NCBI GenBank assembly: GCA_016707525.1
Contig: JADJHP010000009.1
Coordinates: 62,001 to 126,000 of the forward strand
DNA: 64,000 bases
Source of the DNA: Ignavibacteriota bacterium
GTDB taxonomy: Bacteria > Bacteroidota > Ignavibacteria > UBA10030 > UBA6906
Direction: 5' to 3'
The translations under genes and the position numbers were made by a program. Below the pieces are notes generated by a model that saw only the letters and a list, made by a program, of their open reading frames with translations, searched no databases and was not told where the DNA came from. Positions 33,926 through 43,073 of the stretch are shown one piece after another (position 1 is the stretch's first letter; each line of letters starts with the position of its first letter).

Positions 33926-33954
33926 CATCCCGCCACGTGGTGTGTGGCGGGATG
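33926..33954 (+). terminator. Hairpin after the DUF3276 gene
   Basis: CATCCCGCCAC pairs perfectly with GTGGCGGGATG around seven bases. The position, about 100 bases after the stop, fits a terminator, but no T-run follows on the plus strand. Confidence 0.45.
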
Positions 33955-34088
33955 AAGGAAGTGACCGTTGACGAGCGTTACATCCTCCTAAATTCGCTGT
34001 TTTTGCCCCCTTTTCCCCCGGTAACGGACAGAGTTTCCGGGGGTAGAGCACATCCGGAAGCCCTTTCCGCCGCCTGAGAGTCCGTATC

Positions 34089-34117
34089 TTGACTCTCAGG
34101 GGACTTCTCCATATATT
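34089..34117 (+). promoter_or_regulatory. Promoter of the yceD-rpmF-plsX-fab operon
   Basis: TTGACT (34089-34094) and TATATT (34112-34117) are exactly 17 bases apart. Transcription would begin near 34124, 62 bases before the first ATG. It is the best promoter in the window. Confidence 0.8.
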
Positions 34118-34185
34118 GTCATACTTTTTCTGTTCGTATTGCGAATGGGGCTCTGCGGCCCCATTCGAGCGTCTGGCGGAGAGCG

Positions 34186-34689
34186 ATGAAGATCCAGGTC
34201 GGCGGTCTTTCTGAGGGTGCCCACGAGTACCGGTTCCGGACGGATGCCGGGGAGATCGTATTGGGCGAGGAGTTTTCCGGCGAAGTGACCGTGGAAGCGG
34301 TCATTGACAAGACCGGCCATCGGCTCGCGCTGAAGGCCAGGATCTCGGCCGGGGGGTCGTTCATCTGTGACCGTTGTACCGCACCATTCACCGTGCGGCT
34401 GACGCCTGAATACCGGATGGTCTACGTGTCGAATGAGACCGATGCAGAGAGCCTGGATCCTTCCGAGGTACAGGTGCTCCCGATCGGCCTCCCGGTCATC
34501 GATCTGACCGATGATGTACGGCAGACCATTCTTTTGTCAGTCCCTTTGAAGCTGCTCTGCAGGCAGGATTGCAGGGGGCTTTGTCCGGACTGTGGCATCG
34601 ATCTGAACACTGGGACGTGCGATTGCACGTCGGAATCCGCTGACACGCGCTGGGAGCAATTGCGCGGTTTCACGCCCGACAGCAACTGA
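34186..34689 (+). CDS. YceD/DUF177 family protein
   Basis: 167 residues. The family is regularly encoded before rpmF and has been linked to 23S rRNA metabolism. Two cysteine pairs are visible: CDRC near residue 63 and CRQDCRGLCPDCG near 125-137, the second being the hallmark. The protein probably binds zinc. rpmF follows after 33 bases. The start has GGAG upstream and the promoter at 34089 serves it. Confidence 0.88.
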   Translation: MKIQVGGLSEGAHEYRFRTDAGEIVLGEEFSGEVTVEAVIDKTGHRLALKARISAGGSFICDRCTAPFTVRLTPEYRMVYVSNETDAESLDPSEVQVLPIGLPVIDLTDDVRQTILLSVPLKLLCRQDCRGLCPDCGIDLNTGTCDCTSESADTRWEQLRGFTPDSN

Positions 34690-34722
34690 CCGTTCCGCAG
34701 CACTTTAACAGGAGCCTGTACC

Positions 34723-34905
34723 ATGCCGAATCCAAAACGACGCCATTCGAAGACCCGCGGACGCAAGCGCCGGACCCACTACAAGGCCACCGCTCCTGCA
34801 GCGTCGGAATGCCCGAACTGCCACACGGCGAAGCTTCCGCACCGCGTGTGCCCGAATTGCGGCTTCTACAACGGCCGCTCGATCATCGTTCCGAAGAACG
34901 CCTGA
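34723..34905 (+). CDS. rpmF: 50S ribosomal protein L32
   Basis: 60 residues. The basic N-terminus MPNPKRRHSKTRGRKRRTHY and the zinc ribbon CPNC (17 bases of linker coding for HTAKLPHRV) CPNCGFYNGR are typical. The C-type form with four cysteines suggests zinc binding. The upstream site is AACAGGAG. The order yceD-rpmF-plsX-fab is widely conserved. Confidence 0.96.
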   Translation: MPNPKRRHSKTRGRKRRTHYKATAPAASECPNCHTAKLPHRVCPNCGFYNGRSIIVPKNA

Positions 34906-34939
34906 TCCTGCTCCTCGGACAGGTCTGACAACCGATCGT

Positions 34940-35998
34940 GTGCCTGTGACTTCCCGGGATACGCATATCATTACTATCGCCGTGGATGCAATGGGTGGAG
35001 ACTTCGCCCCCGCGAATGTTGTTGCGGGCGCGTGTCTGGCACTGCGCGGAGCGGGTGGCCGCTTCCGCGTGGCACTCGTCGGCCCGGAAGATACGATCCG
35101 TGCCTCGCTCGCCGACTTTGCGCGGCAGCCCGGGGGGTTCACGCCTCCTGAAGACCACTACACGATCATTCACGCGCCCGATGTCATCGACATGCATGAC
35201 TCCGCCACAGCGGCGGTCAAAACGAAGCGGCGCTCCTCCATCAGTGTCGGGTTGTACGAACACAAAGCCGGTACCGTTCACGGGTTCGTGAGCGCCGGCA
35301 ATACCGGTGCGGTCATGTCGGCCGCAACCCTGATCCTCGGACGTATCCAGGGGATCGGGCGCCCGACCATCGGCGCACTCGTGCCGACACCGAAGACGCC
35401 CTGCCTGATGGTGGATGCGGGCGCGAACGTGGACTGCAGGCCCCGGCACCTGCTCGAATTCGGCATCATGGGCTCCATCTATATGTCGGCCATGCTGAAC
35501 ATCCCGAAACCACGGGTGGGATTGCTCAGTATCGGCGAAGAGGATAGCAAAGGGAACGAGACCAGCCTTGCGGCCCTCCAGCTCTTCCGCACGAGCAACC
35601 TCAACTTCGTCGGCAACGTCGAAGGGCGCGATATCCTGAGCGGCGATCTCGATGTGGTCGTCTGCGACGGTTTCGTCGGCAACATTATTCTGAAATTCGG
35701 TGAGAGCGTTCCGAAATTCTTCAAAGCCAAATTCCAGGGCTTCGCAAAGGCGAACCTCTGGAACACCGCCATCGCACTGGTCGCACGCAAAGGCCTGCGC
35801 AGTGTCATGAAAGAACTGGATTACCAGGAACACGGAGGGGTCCCCCTCCTTGGCGTGAACGGTGTCTGTATCATCGGCCACGGCAAATCCACCCCCCGCG
35901 CCATCATGAACATGATCTATCGCGCGGAGGACGTGATCCAGAAGTCCGTCAACAGCCATATTCAGGATTCCATTGCACACACCGATGCCCAAGCGTAG
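34940..35998 (+). CDS. plsX: Phosphate acyltransferase PlsX
   Basis: 352 residues from a GTG start. PlsX makes acyl-phosphate from acyl-ACP for phospholipid synthesis. Marks are IAVDAMGGDFAP at the start of the conserved part, VSAGNTGAVMSAA, and the C-terminal HGKSTPRAIMNMIYRAE. Exact start is uncertain because GTG codons are close together and no clear site is present. The fabH start lies inside its last codons, so translation is coupled. Confidence 0.94.
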   Translation: MPVTSRDTHIITIAVDAMGGDFAPANVVAGACLALRGAGGRFRVALVGPEDTIRASLADFARQPGGFTPPEDHYTIIHAPDVIDMHDSATAAVKTKRRSSISVGLYEHKAGTVHGFVSAGNTGAVMSAATLILGRIQGIGRPTIGALVPTPKTPCLMVDAGANVDCRPRHLLEFGIMGSIYMSAMLNIPKPRVGLLSIGEEDSKGNETSLAALQLFRTSNLNFVGNVEGRDILSGDLDVVVCDGFVGNIILKFGESVPKFFKAKFQGFAKANLWNTAIALVARKGLRSVMKELDYQEHGGVPLLGVNGVCIIGHGKSTPRAIMNMIYRAEDVIQKSVNSHIQDSIAHTDAQA

Positions 35999-36989
35999 AG
36001 CAGCGATCACCGCAGTAGGCCATTTCGTTCCGGAAACGATCCTCAGCAACGCCGACCTCGAGAAGATGGTCGACACAACGGACGAGTGGATCCGCACCCG
36101 TACCGGGATCAGCGAACGACGCATTCTCAAGGACGGCGCAACATCGGACCTCGGCGCAGCCGCGGTCCGCGACCTCCTGAGCAAACGCGGGATCGGCCCG
36201 GATGAGATCGATATGATCATCGTCGCAACCGTCACCCCCGACATGTTCTTCCCCTCCACCGCATGCCTCATTCAGGAGAAGGTCGGAGCGAAGAAAGCCT
36301 GGGGATTCGATGTGTCCGCCGCCTGCTCCGGGTTCCTGTTCGCGCTCATGACCGGCGCACAGTTCATCGAGAACGGCTCGTACAAACGTGTGGTCGTGGT
36401 CGGCGCGGATAAGATGAGCTCGATCACCGATTATACCGACCGGAACAACTGCATCCTCTTCGGCGATGCCTCTGCCGCGGTGCTGCTGGAGGCGTCGGAC
36501 GATGAGAACGGCGGGATCATCGATCATATCCTGCGATGCGACGGCTCGGGCGAACGGTATCTGAACATGCGCGGCGGCGGCAGCCTCAATCCGCCCACGC
36601 ACGAGACCGTCGACAAGCGGATGCATTACCTCTATCAGGACGGCAAATCCGTGTTCAAGGTTGCTGTCAAGGGCATGGCGGACGTCTCCGCCGAGATCGT
36701 GGAGCGCAACGGACTGACGGGCGCGCAGGTGGACTGGCTCGTGCCGCATCAGGCGAACCTCCGCATCATCGATGCGACCGCAGAGCGCATGGGCCTCGAA
36801 CCCTCCAAGGTCATGATCAATATCAATAGGTACGGCAATACCACCGCCGCAACCATTCCCCTCTGCCTGTCGGAATGGTGGATGGATGGGAAACTCCGCA
36901 AGGGACAGACCATCGTGCTCGCCGCCTTTGGCGCGGGATACACCTGGGGCTCGGTCCTGATGCGCTGGACGGCCGGGAACAGAGGATAA
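35985..36989 (+). CDS. fabH: 3-oxoacyl-ACP synthase III
   Basis: 334 residues. FabH starts each fatty acid by joining an acyl-CoA to malonyl-ACP. The catalytic Cys114 lies in VSAACSGFLFAL; the His is in VPHQANLRI and the Asn in NRYGNTTAAT. The start could be this ATG or an in-frame TTG at 35973 that has an AGGA site at 6 bases. The gene overlaps the plsX end. Confidence 0.95.
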   Translation: MPKRRAAITAVGHFVPETILSNADLEKMVDTTDEWIRTRTGISERRILKDGATSDLGAAAVRDLLSKRGIGPDEIDMIIVATVTPDMFFPSTACLIQEKVGAKKAWGFDVSAACSGFLFALMTGAQFIENGSYKRVVVVGADKMSSITDYTDRNNCILFGDASAAVLLEASDDENGGIIDHILRCDGSGERYLNMRGGGSLNPPTHETVDKRMHYLYQDGKSVFKVAVKGMADVSAEIVERNGLTGAQVDWLVPHQANLRIIDATAERMGLEPSKVMININRYGNTTAATIPLCLSEWWMDGKLRKGQTIVLAAFGAGYTWGSVLMRWTAGNRG

Positions 36990-37003
36990 GGGCCGACCAC
37001 CAC

Positions 37004-37927
37004 ATGGCAACAACGGCATTCGTATTCCCGGGTCAGGGCTCGCAGTACGTCGGCATGGCGAAAGATCTTTTCGAGAACGATCCCGCAAGCCGGGCCCTGA
37101 TCGAAGAGGCTGACAGCGTCCTCGGCACGTCGCTGAGCAACATTTTGTTCGAAGGCCCGGAAGAGACCCTCCGGCAGACGCAGAACACGCAGCCCGCGAT
37201 CTTTCTGCACAGCATTGCGGTCGCCCGCTCGCTCGCCCACCTGCAACCCGCTATGGTCGCAGGCCATTCGCTCGGCGAGTACTCCGCGCTCGTGATGGCC
37301 GGCGCTCTGAGCTTCGCCGATGGCCTCCGGCTCGTCCGCCTGCGCGGCGAACTGATGCAGCAGGCAGGTATCGCCCGGAAAGGGACCATGGCCGCGGTCG
37401 TGGGTCTTGCGCCCGACCTGACCGAGGAACTCTGCCGTGAAGCATCGGCGGCAGGGGTCGTGCAGCCGGCGAACTTCAACTCGCCCGGACAGATCGTCAT
37501 CTCCGGCTCGGTCGAGGGGGTGCACAAAGCGATGGAACTCGCCCGCACGAAGGGCGCCAAGATGGTCAAGGAACTCGTGGTCAGCGGCGCCTTCCACTCT
37601 CCACTCATGGAAAGCGCACGCGAAGGACTCAAGAAAGCACTCGATACAACGACATTCAACGACGCCCGCATTCCGGTCTACGCAAACGTCACGGCGGAAC
37701 CGGTCACGCATGCCGCAACGATCCGCGACCTTCTCTACCAACAGCTTACCATGCCGGTACGCTGGGAGCAATCCGTGCGCAGCATGACACGCGACGGCGC
37801 AACAGACTTCATCGAGGTCGGCCCCGGTAAGGTGCTGCAGGGCCTCATCAAACGTACCGAGGCCGGCGTGCAGACGCGCGGTTTCGACAAATGGCAGGAT
37901 GTCCAGGCCGCAGGGAGCACCCGGTAA
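37004..37927 (+). CDS. fabD: Malonyl-CoA:ACP transacylase
   Basis: 307 residues. FabD loads malonyl groups on ACP. The N-terminal FVFPGQGSQYVGM, nucleophile Ser89 in GHSLGEYSAL, and the catalytic His in SGAFHSPLM are present. The start ATG at 37004 is where the family begins; the longer open frame upstream overlaps fabH and is not coding. The next gene overlaps its stop (TAATG). Confidence 0.95.
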   Translation: MATTAFVFPGQGSQYVGMAKDLFENDPASRALIEEADSVLGTSLSNILFEGPEETLRQTQNTQPAIFLHSIAVARSLAHLQPAMVAGHSLGEYSALVMAGALSFADGLRLVRLRGELMQQAGIARKGTMAAVVGLAPDLTEELCREASAAGVVQPANFNSPGQIVISGSVEGVHKAMELARTKGAKMVKELVVSGAFHSPLMESAREGLKKALDTTTFNDARIPVYANVTAEPVTHAATIRDLLYQQLTMPVRWEQSVRSMTRDGATDFIEVGPGKVLQGLIKRTEAGVQTRGFDKWQDVQAAGSTR

Positions 37928-38532
37928 TGGAAAAGAAATTGTTCACCGTCGGCGCGCTCTCCATCGCTGATGACCTGTTCCACACCGGTTTCCCCGCCGG
38001 GCACAGCCCATGTTCCTGCGTCACGCGGTGCTGCAAAGGCGGCGTGTATGCGGACGTCAAGGAGCGCGATCTCATCCTCGAGCATCGCGAGGCCATCGCG
38101 GCGCAGATGGATGAGACGCAGAACCGTGACGTGAATGGCTGGTTCGATCCCGACGAAGTGGAAGACGGCGATTTCCCGTCGGGCCGCTGCATCGGCACGC
38201 AGGTGTTCAATGACAAATGCGTGATGCTCGACAAGCACGGCCGCTGCGCGATCCAGCTTGCCGCTGTCCATGCCGGACTCGACCGCTGGGCATGGAAGCC
38301 GATGTATTGCATCCTGTTCCCGATCGAGATCTCGGATAGCGTGGTGGGCTTCGACCCGATGCTGCAGGGGGAACAACCCTGTTGCTCCACCTCAACAGCC
38401 TTCGAGGTCCCGCTGTTCCGCGCATGCAAGTCGGAATTGGTCCATTTGCTCGGTTCTGAGGGATATGACACCCTCGAACGGCACTACGAAGGACTTGAAA
38501 AAGAAAAGGCTTCTCGCAATATTGGTGCGTAA
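37927..38532 (+). CDS. DUF3109 family cysteine-rich protein
   Basis: 201 residues. An N-terminal cluster HSPCSCVTRCCKGG and later Cys (GRCIGTQVFNDKCVML, GRCAIQL, QPCCST) are characteristic of DUF3109, related to the YkgJ-type zinc/iron-cluster proteins. It likely binds a metal or iron-sulfur cluster. The biochemical role is unknown. It is embedded between fabD and fabG with a TAATG overlap, so it is co-expressed with fatty-acid synthesis. Confidence 0.85.
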   Translation: MEKKLFTVGALSIADDLFHTGFPAGHSPCSCVTRCCKGGVYADVKERDLILEHREAIAAQMDETQNRDVNGWFDPDEVEDGDFPSGRCIGTQVFNDKCVMLDKHGRCAIQLAAVHAGLDRWAWKPMYCILFPIEISDSVVGFDPMLQGEQPCCSTSTAFEVPLFRACKSELVHLLGSEGYDTLERHYEGLEKEKASRNIGA

Positions 38533-38565
38533 TTCCTCTCCACTTCTTTCAGGGCGATCGGACGC

Positions 38566-39312
38566 ATGGATCAACTCAAAGACCAGGTAGCGGTAGTCAC
38601 GGGCGGCGGCCGGGGCATCGGCCGTGCCATTGCAACGGCACTCGTGGCCGAGGGCGCTCATGTCGCGATCTTCGACCGCGCATTCCCCGATGATTTCGCG
38701 GCCTTCACGGCATCGCTGACGGCAGGCGGACGCAAGGTCATTGCGAAGGCCGTGGACATCACGAACACCGCTGCGACAGACAAGGCCTGCGATGAAGTCG
38801 CCACGGAACTGGGGCGTCTGGACATCCTCGTGAACAACGCCGGCATCACGCGCGACAAGCTGATGATGCGGATGTCCGACGAGGACTGGGACATCGTCAT
38901 GGCCGTGAACCTGAAGGGTTCCTTCATCTGCACGCGCGCAGCGAGCCGGATCATGATGCGGCAGCGCCGGGGCAAGATCATCAACGTCAGCTCGGTCGTC
39001 GGCCTCATGGGCAACGCCGGACAGGCGAACTATTCGGCATCCAAGGCGGGGCTCATCGGCCTCACAAAGTCCTCGGCCAAGGAATTTGCAAGCCGGAACA
39101 TCACGGTCAATGCCATCGCACCCGGCTTCGTCGAGACCGAGATGACCGCCGTCCTCAGCGATGAGGTACGGGCGGCATTCCTGAGCGTCATCCCCATGAA
39201 GCGGGGATGCAAACCGGAAGAAGTGGCCAGCGTGGTCACCTTCCTGGCGTCGCCTGCGGCCGATTATGTGACCGGCCAGGTGATCGCCATCGATGGCGGC
39301 ATGACGATGTAA
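38566..39312 (+). CDS. fabG: 3-oxoacyl-ACP reductase
   Basis: 248 residues of the short-chain dehydrogenase family. FabG reduces 3-oxoacyl-ACP with NADPH. The nucleotide site TGGGRGIGR is at residues 12-20, NNAG follows, the catalytic Ser is in NVSSVVG and Tyr/Lys in YSASKAG. The C-terminus ends in the usual VTGQVIAIDGGMTM. It sits between the DUF3109 gene and acpP. Confidence 0.95.
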   Translation: MDQLKDQVAVVTGGGRGIGRAIATALVAEGAHVAIFDRAFPDDFAAFTASLTAGGRKVIAKAVDITNTAATDKACDEVATELGRLDILVNNAGITRDKLMMRMSDEDWDIVMAVNLKGSFICTRAASRIMMRQRRGKIINVSSVVGLMGNAGQANYSASKAGLIGLTKSSAKEFASRNITVNAIAPGFVETEMTAVLSDEVRAAFLSVIPMKRGCKPEEVASVVTFLASPAADYVTGQVIAIDGGMTM

Positions 39313-39376
39313 GGCGCCGTCGCACAACGAAATCGTCGTATATTTACAATCCCACAATCACACAGGAGGTTGCATC

Positions 39377-39613
39377 ATGGCTGACGTCGCGGCAAAAGTG
39401 AAAGAGATCATCGTCAACAAACTGGGCGTCGATGACGCACAGGTGACCCCGGAAGCGTCCTTCACGAACGATCTGGGTGCAGATTCCCTCGACACGGTCG
39501 AACTCGTCATGGAATTCGAGAAGGCCTTCAACCTCCAGATCCCCGACGAAGATGCCGAGAAGATCGGCACCGTCGGCGATGCCATCAAGTACATCTCGGG
39601 CAAACAGGCCTGA
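39377..39613 (+). CDS. acpP: Acyl carrier protein
   Basis: 78 residues, acidic. Ser37 in GADSLDTVELVM carries the phosphopantetheine arm. The ribosome site is strong (CACAGGAGG, 7 bases before ATG). A TATATT at 39339-39344 could be the -10 of an additional promoter, useful for a highly expressed protein, but its -35 is poor. Confidence 0.97.
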   Translation: MADVAAKVKEIIVNKLGVDDAQVTPEASFTNDLGADSLDTVELVMEFEKAFNLQIPDEDAEKIGTVGDAIKYISGKQA

Positions 39614-39679
39614 GCAGCTCGTACCCCGCCCCGGAGCGGCCGGGATGCGTCGGATCGCGAAGAAGCATAGAGAAGACTT

Positions 39680-40921
39680 ATGAACGGTAAACGAAGAGTC
39701 GTTGTCACGGGAATTGGTACCCTGACCCCCATCGGGCTCACTGTCGAGGATTTCTGGAAGAACATGATGGCCGGCACCAGCGGTGCCGGACTCATCACGT
39801 ATTTCGACACCGCCCTCTATGGCACACGCATCGGGTGTGAGCTGAAAGGGTTCAAGGCCACCGACTTCCTGGACCGGAAGGCGTCGCAGCGGATGGATCC
39901 GTTCGCGCAATATGCGATCATCGCCTCCGACATGGCCGTTCGCGATTCGGGCCTCACAGCCCAAACGACGGATCCTGACCGCATCGGGGTGGTCTTTGGC
40001 TCGGGTATCGGCGGGATGACGACGTACGACGCACAGTTCACCAACTATATGCAGGGTGGGCCGCGCCGTATCAGTCCGTTCTTCATCCCCATGCTGATCC
40101 CGGACATCGCCGCGGGGAACATCTCCATCAAACACGGCTTCAAAGGCCCCAACTACGCCACCGTGTCGGCCTGCGCCACGGCTTCCCATGCCATCGGCGA
40201 TGCCTACCGCATCATCCAGTACGGTGATGCGGATGCCATGGTGTGCGGCGGCTCGGAGGCCCCCATCACGCCGATGGGCCTCGGTGGATTCGACAATATG
40301 AAGGCCACCTCCACCCGCAATGACGATCCCCAGCACGCCAGCCGTCCGTTCGACGCGCAGCGCGATGGGTTCGTGATGGGCGAAGGCGGCGGCGCGATCG
40401 TACTCGAAGAACTCGAGTTCGCCCTCGCCCGCGGCGCGAAGATCTACGGCGAAATGGTCGGCCTCGGATTCACCGGCGATGCCCACCACATCACCGCCCC
40501 CTCGGAGGGCGGCGAAGGTGCGGTCCGCTCCATGCGCCGCGCTATCAAGGATGCCGGCATCACGCCGGAGCAGGTGGACTACGTCAATGCCCATGGCACC
40601 TCGACCCCGCTGAACGATGCCAGCGAGACCAATGCCCTCAAGGTGACCTTCGGCGAGCACGCCTATAAGCTCGCGGTCAGCTCCACGAAGTCCATGACCG
40701 GCCATCTGCTCGGCGCAGCCGGTGCGATCGAAGCGATCGCCACGATCCTCGCACTGAAGAACGACATGGTGCCGCCGACGATCAATTACGAGAACCCCGA
40801 TCCGGCCTGCGATCTGAACTACACGCCGAACAAGCCGGTGGCGCGAAAGCTCACCTACGCGCTGAGCAACACCTTCGGATTCGGCGGACACAACGCAACC
40901 TTGCTGTTCAAGAAATACTAA
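39680..40921 (+). CDS. fabF: 3-oxoacyl-ACP synthase II
   Basis: 413 residues. FabF elongates acyl-ACP by condensation with malonyl-ACP. The catalytic Cys165 is in TVSACATASHAIGDA; histidines are in NAHGTSTPLND and KSMTGHLLGAAGA. It follows acpP directly, the usual order. The ATG has AGAGAAGAC upstream. Confidence 0.96.
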   Translation: MNGKRRVVVTGIGTLTPIGLTVEDFWKNMMAGTSGAGLITYFDTALYGTRIGCELKGFKATDFLDRKASQRMDPFAQYAIIASDMAVRDSGLTAQTTDPDRIGVVFGSGIGGMTTYDAQFTNYMQGGPRRISPFFIPMLIPDIAAGNISIKHGFKGPNYATVSACATASHAIGDAYRIIQYGDADAMVCGGSEAPITPMGLGGFDNMKATSTRNDDPQHASRPFDAQRDGFVMGEGGGAIVLEELEFALARGAKIYGEMVGLGFTGDAHHITAPSEGGEGAVRSMRRAIKDAGITPEQVDYVNAHGTSTPLNDASETNALKVTFGEHAYKLAVSSTKSMTGHLLGAAGAIEAIATILALKNDMVPPTINYENPDPACDLNYTPNKPVARKLTYALSNTFGFGGHNATLLFKKY

Positions 40922-40936
40922 TGGCGCGATGACCAT

Positions 40937-41713
40937 ATGCCGGGGGTAGGACATTTTCTGCGATCAATGTTTTCCCGCTCCCGGCGTCCCGCCCCGGAGC
41001 CGGTGGCGGAGCTGCCCGCAGACCTCGACCCTGCGACGCTCCAGCGCCTGGAGCGGACCATTGGCTATCGCATCCGCTGCCGCGAACTGTTCGTCCAGGG
41101 TTTGCTCCACCGCTCGTTCCCCCAGAACAGCACACACCCCAACCCCTCCAACGAACGCCTCGAATTCCTCGGCGACTCGGTCCTGAACCTGATCGTTGGC
41201 GAATACCTGTACCACAAGTACCCGGAATCGCCCGAAGGCGACCTCACGAAGTTCCGCTCACGCCTCGTGAACCGGAAAGCCCTCGCCGCGTACGCCAACA
41301 CCCTCGACCTCTCACGGTTCATCCTGATGAGCCCCAGCGCGGCACAGTCGGTGGGCAAAGGGTATGAGACCATCGTCTCCGATACCTTCGAGGCACTCGT
41401 TGCTGCGCTGTATCTCGACGGCGGATTCGAAACAGCACGCTCGTTCGTCGAACGTCAGGTCATCGCAGCGATCGAGGCCGGTACCGTCGTTACGGTCGAT
41501 GAGAATTACAAGAGCCGCCTCCTCGAATATGCCCAGTCGCACGGCTACGGCGTCCCCCGCTACGTGATCGTGAAGCAGGACGGACCCGACCACGACCGCA
41601 CCTTTACGGTCGAAGTGCACCTGCGTAACGAGAAGTACGGCGCCGGCACCGGGAAGAACAAAAAGGAAGCCGAGCAGGCCGCAGCCGGTGAGGCTCTTGC
41701 GAACATTCACTGA
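40937..41713 (+). CDS. rnc: Ribonuclease III
   Basis: 258 residues. RNase III cuts double-stranded RNA in rRNA maturation and regulation. The signature NERLEFLGDSVLNLIV is present, with the second acidic site in SDTFEALVAALYLD. A double-stranded RNA-binding domain covers about residues 185-255 (YKSRLLEYAQSHG ... KNKKEAEQAAAGEAL). It has a longer than usual N-terminus of about 40 residues. The fab-acpP-fabF-rnc order is widely conserved. Confidence 0.94.
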   Translation: MPGVGHFLRSMFSRSRRPAPEPVAELPADLDPATLQRLERTIGYRIRCRELFVQGLLHRSFPQNSTHPNPSNERLEFLGDSVLNLIVGEYLYHKYPESPEGDLTKFRSRLVNRKALAAYANTLDLSRFILMSPSAAQSVGKGYETIVSDTFEALVAALYLDGGFETARSFVERQVIAAIEAGTVVTVDENYKSRLLEYAQSHGYGVPRYVIVKQDGPDHDRTFTVEVHLRNEKYGAGTGKNKKEAEQAAAGEALANIH

Positions 41714-41729
41714 GAGCGTGCCTGCCTCC

Positions 41730-43073
41730 ATGCGTCTGACCGCACCCCGGGTCTTCTGGAACCTCCTCCGCACACTCCTCCCCGTCCTCCTCTTCCCCCT
41801 GGCTGCCCTGGCCCAGGGATTCATCCCGGCCTCTCCAGAGTACAGCGCACCGATCGATACGATCGTCATCAGCGGGAATACGGGCACGCGTGAGTACGTG
41901 ATCCTGAATGAAATGTCCCTCAAGCCCGGGATCGTCCCGACCCATGAAGCGATCCAGTATGACCGCGCCCGCATCTACAGCCTCGGACTCTTCACGCGCG
42001 TGGATATCCTCCTGGACACCCTCGGCGCCTACCAGGCCCTGCGCGTGATCGTGAACGAACGGTGGCATTACTTCCCCGTTCCTCTCTTCGGGTTTCGCGA
42101 CGGCGATCCATCCCGCGCCTACTACGGCCTGGGCTTCCGGCATAACAACTTCCGCGGGCGGAACCAGAAACTCTTCGGCTCCGTGGTCTTCGGCTACAAC
42201 CCCTCCGCCCAGCTCTCGTTCTATGAACCGCTGATCGATACAGCGAACCGTCTCTCCTTCTCGACCGGCGCCTCCTTCAGCCGCGTGCGCAACCGGAGCG
42301 AGATCGAAGCAAGCGCGACGGGGGACTTCGAGGAACTGCACTACGATATCGCCGCCGGGATCGGAAAACGGCTTTCCCTCTTCGAACACCTCTCCCTCAG
42401 CGTCGCCTACCAGGTGATCGAGATCTCCACGTACCGCCCCGCCCGTACGGTCTCGACCTCGGGCATCGACAGGTTCTTCTCCGTTGGGGCAGGATACTCC
42501 TACGACACGCGCGACCTGGCGGAATACGCGTCGCGGGGCAGGTTCATTGGCGTCTCGGTGTCCCGGTACGGCCTGGGCACATCGGATGTCTCCTTCATGC
42601 GGTTCGGCGCGGACCTCCGCACCTACATCCCGCTGGGTGCGGCGTTCACTCTGGCGGGACGCGTCACGGGCAGCATCGTCGCCGGCGGTACGGTCCCGAC
42701 CTACGCACGCCAGTACTTCGGCTACGGCGAGCGCATCCGGGGATACTTCAAGACGATCCTCGAAGGCGAGAATCTCCTCGGCTCGAGCGTCGAGATCCGG
42801 TACGCTCTCCTGCCGCTCAGGGTCTTCCGTATGCCGGGCACGTTCCTGCCGGACGAGTTCACGGTGTGGCAGTTCGGGATCAGCCTCGCGGTCTTCGCCG
42901 ATGCCGGCACGACATGGTTCCGCCATGAACCGCTCACACTCAACGGCGTTCTCTCCGGCTATGGTGCGGGCATCCGCTTCCTGCTCCCCTACGGCGTCAT
43001 CGCACGCACGGAGTACGCGATCAACAACCAGAGGAAGGGGCAGTTCGTCCTTGACTTCCGCTCACCCTTCTGA
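41730..43073 (+). CDS. BamA/TamA-family outer-membrane protein
   Basis: 447 residues. After a signal region (LLPVLLFPLAALAQG) comes one POTRA-like domain (IDTIVISGNTGTREYVILNE, YDRARIYSLGLFTRVDI), then a 16-strand-type barrel ending in FVLDFRSPF. The short form with few POTRA domains differs from classical BamA with five. It may insert or export outer-membrane proteins or lipids. The ATG at 41730 lies 17 bases after the rnc stop. rsmE begins inside its last codons. Confidence 0.85.
   Translation: MRLTAPRVFWNLLRTLLPVLLFPLAALAQGFIPASPEYSAPIDTIVISGNTGTREYVILNEMSLKPGIVPTHEAIQYDRARIYSLGLFTRVDILLDTLGAYQALRVIVNERWHYFPVPLFGFRDGDPSRAYYGLGFRHNNFRGRNQKLFGSVVFGYNPSAQLSFYEPLIDTANRLSFSTGASFSRVRNRSEIEASATGDFEELHYDIAAGIGKRLSLFEHLSLSVAYQVIEISTYRPARTVSTSGIDRFFSVGAGYSYDTRDLAEYASRGRFIGVSVSRYGLGTSDVSFMRFGADLRTYIPLGAAFTLAGRVTGSIVAGGTVPTYARQYFGYGERIRGYFKTILEGENLLGSSVEIRYALLPLRVFRMPGTFLPDEFTVWQFGISLAVFADAGTTWFRHEPLTLNGVLSGYGAGIRFLLPYGVIARTEYAINNQRKGQFVLDFRSPF

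Larger units (their letters stand above)
33824..34185. other. Gene-free interval with hairpins and a strong promoter
   Basis: No reading frame with a start signal is seen. From left to right it holds a perfect stem at 33926-33954, an open C/T-rich stretch, a 7-base stem CCCCCGG / CCGGGGG at 34015-34043, and the promoter at 34089-34117. A TTCGAATCC at about 33892 is not part of a tRNA. Confidence 0.6.
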
